This document shows positions 28,001-31,000 of a stretch of 64,000 nucleotides of DNA, piece after piece. The DNA is from Fragum whitleyi (lineage: Eukaryota; Mollusca; Bivalvia; Cardiida; Cardiidae): assembly GCA_948146395.1 (NCBI GenBank), contig OX411555.1:45580065-45644064 (forward strand). Reading direction: 5' to 3'. A program made the translations under genes and the position numbers. Under the pieces are notes generated by a model. That model saw nothing but the letters and a program-made list of their open reading frames with translations. It ran no database searches and was not told where the DNA came from. Position 1 is the stretch's first letter. Each line of letters opens with the position of its first letter.

Positions 28001-31000
28001 GGAAACCTCAGTTAACATTGTTAAAAATCATGCGTTCTGAAATGTTGCAGGTCCACTACCTTAATGTTGCATATTTTTAGGACTGATATATATGCTGAGG
28101 TAGACACATACATCGGCCCAGTAAATGCTACATCTGGTGTGTTTGTAGCTGCCCGAGTGGACAAAGGAGGGTGTAATAGTTTTGCCAGTGAAGGGATCTA
28201 CTTCTTCCTCTTCCCTAAAAAGGGATATTTGGAGGTCACAGGGGATCTAGGTATGTAATTATTAAAAGGTAGCTACTTATCAATAGGAAGCTTAGCCCTT
28301 GTCATGCTGAATGAATTGTATTGGCAAAATTGCAACAAAATCAAAGTGATCAGAGATCTGGATGATTTACCTGTGAGTCAGTATTTATTTTGAAAATGTA
28401 TTTTTTAAGCTTTCCTGGTTTCAAAAAAGGAAAACAAGTGGTATAGACAAAGATCAGACTGCACATATGTGCAGGCTTATATTTATCTATAGTTCCTACC
28501 AAGGCAGGATTATTACAGGTTCAGCATGTCAACTATGTTGTACGTCTTTAAAATTGGGACTGCCTATATTTTTGCCATCTTGGAATGGTAATAAGAGATT
28601 TATTTCTCTTTTTTGTGTTATCCTAAGCATTGATGAAACTGACATAGTTCGTAACACTACATAAAATAATTATTTGATGAAATATTATTTATTGATATAA
28701 AGTGATATATTTCTTATCATTGTTAAACATTGTGCTTTGTATGTGTTGTTAAACATTTTGTTATGTTTTGATTTGATGCTGAAAATGAAAAAAAAATAAA
28801 ATAAAAAAGAGGATAAATCGATCCATCTAAAAAGAAATAAATATTTCAAAATGAAATAGGTTTGAGCACTTGCTTTCTTCATCTGAAAAGATTTTTCAAA
28901 AAAAAAAACATACTGTATTCAGTATGAAGAATACTAGTTGAACAAACAGAAAATAATAATATAAAATAAAACACAAGAAAAATCTGTCCCCAGTCATTCT
29001 GTGAAGTGAAGTGAAGCCCATGTAGTCTTTGCAGATAGACTATATAGGCAAGATGGGTCATGCCTAGTTAATAGATTGATTGTCCCTCCCTTTCAGATAA
29101 ATAATGATTATTATAATATGACCTACGTCGTGGGAGTGAAATAAACCCGTTGAATATTTTTGATATTACACGGGTGTTATTACACTAGTGGAATAAGTAT
29201 GCAAATGAGCTCAAAGCGAATTGCAACGCTATTTTGTTAGTGCGAAAATGACGTCACTATCTATGTATTGCGACGACAGTTTAAAACGACGTTATTAGAT
29301 TCGAGGTTACATATATATGGCCCAATTTTCTTGAATCTTGGTTTGAATGTTTGTCTCTATCAGACTTCAGACAAGATTGAAATCGGGTCATATGGGGTCA
29401 AAAACCAGGTCATGGGTTCAAATCTTAGAAAAACCTTGTGAACACTCTAGAGGCTAAAATTTCAGCCTGAATGTCTTTTTACTTGGTAAGAATATTTGTC
29501 TACGTGATATCTTGGTGGATTTTGACATTGAGTCAAGTTGGGTCAAAAACTAGGTCATGGGATCAAATATAAGAATAACCTTGTGTGTATATTTTGTGCC
29601 AATTTTTCTTGAAACTGGAGCAGAGTGCTTTTCTACATGATATCTCACATGAGTTCAAAATTGGGTTATTGGAATCCAAAACTAAGTCATAGGATCAAAT
29701 CTTAGAAAAACATGTGTGCACTGACTCTAGTGGCCATATTTTGTGTCCAAATGTCCGGAAACATTTTCAGGGTGTTTTTCTACATGATATCTTTGAGTTT
29801 CAATTGGGAAACTTACTTCAAAAAGGGTTAACAAACTAGTCTGTTTTGTCAAATCATTGATAAGCACTTTTAGTATTCTTTGCATTTTGCAACCATTGAA
29901 AACAATACCTCAGGTGAGTGTTGTAGGGCCAGTGGTCCTCTTGTTTAAATTTATGATTTAACCGTTTACTGGCTAATCCCTGCTTTTAACGTGTCTATGA
30001 TTTTAAGATTGAGAAAACATTGTGAAAAAAGAAGAAATTGCTTCTGTCAAGCAATTTCTTCTTTTTCCACACTATTTTGTACCCTACTGAATGGTTATTT
30101 TTCAAATCAAATCCAATTTAAATTTTCGTCTGCAAAACCTTTGAATTTGGACAGGTCCAAAATTTTGTAAAACAGGAGAGTGTTAATTGGTCAATCCATG
30201 TTTTGATTGACAGCAATGATTTGTATTGACTGCCATATTGAATAAAACATTTCTGTTTACAGCTAGAACTAAACAAATGCTCAAAAAAGATGTGAGTGTA
30301 TCGGCTACAGGATGGAATAAACTTGGACTTCTGGTGAAGGTAAGCTCAGTCACTAAGCAAGCTGTGCTCCTTTATTCATTATTTGAACACTGCTTGGCAG
30401 AATTTTTATATTCTCTGCAGTATTGATCATAGTTTAATTTAATCTTCTTTATTTTTCATCATTTTCAAAAACAAGATATTAAACATCTTAGATTAACCCT
30501 TTGCTGTTTAATCCCTGCTTTTTACGTGCCTGTGATTTTATGATTGAGAAAACATTGTGAAAAAAGAAGAAATTGCTTCTTCTTTAGATTCTTAAATACC
30601 GGCTGAAAAAATCTTAATTTTTGAGAATGATTCATCATTCTCAAAAATTAAGGTTTTTTAGGCTGTTATTTACTGTAAAAAATATAAATCTACAGTGCTA
30701 GTTTTCTTACACTGTTTCCAGCTAACAAAATACACAATTTCGTTACATACCCATCCGCCTTACATACGTCCGAGGTATGTTGTACTTTACGGAAATGTCC
30801 GAGTGATGTTCCGAATGCATGAAACAAGTGAAGTTATCAAAAGTTATACCCTGCTTTCATTCACTTGCAATATTTGATGTTTTGAAACAGCCAGTCAACT
30901 TCTCAAACACTTTAAAGATACAGTTATTTGCCTTCTTGGGATAGCTAGATGATGGATTAATTTAAACTGTATTTTTTCTTGTATCAGCCAAGCCTTGCTA

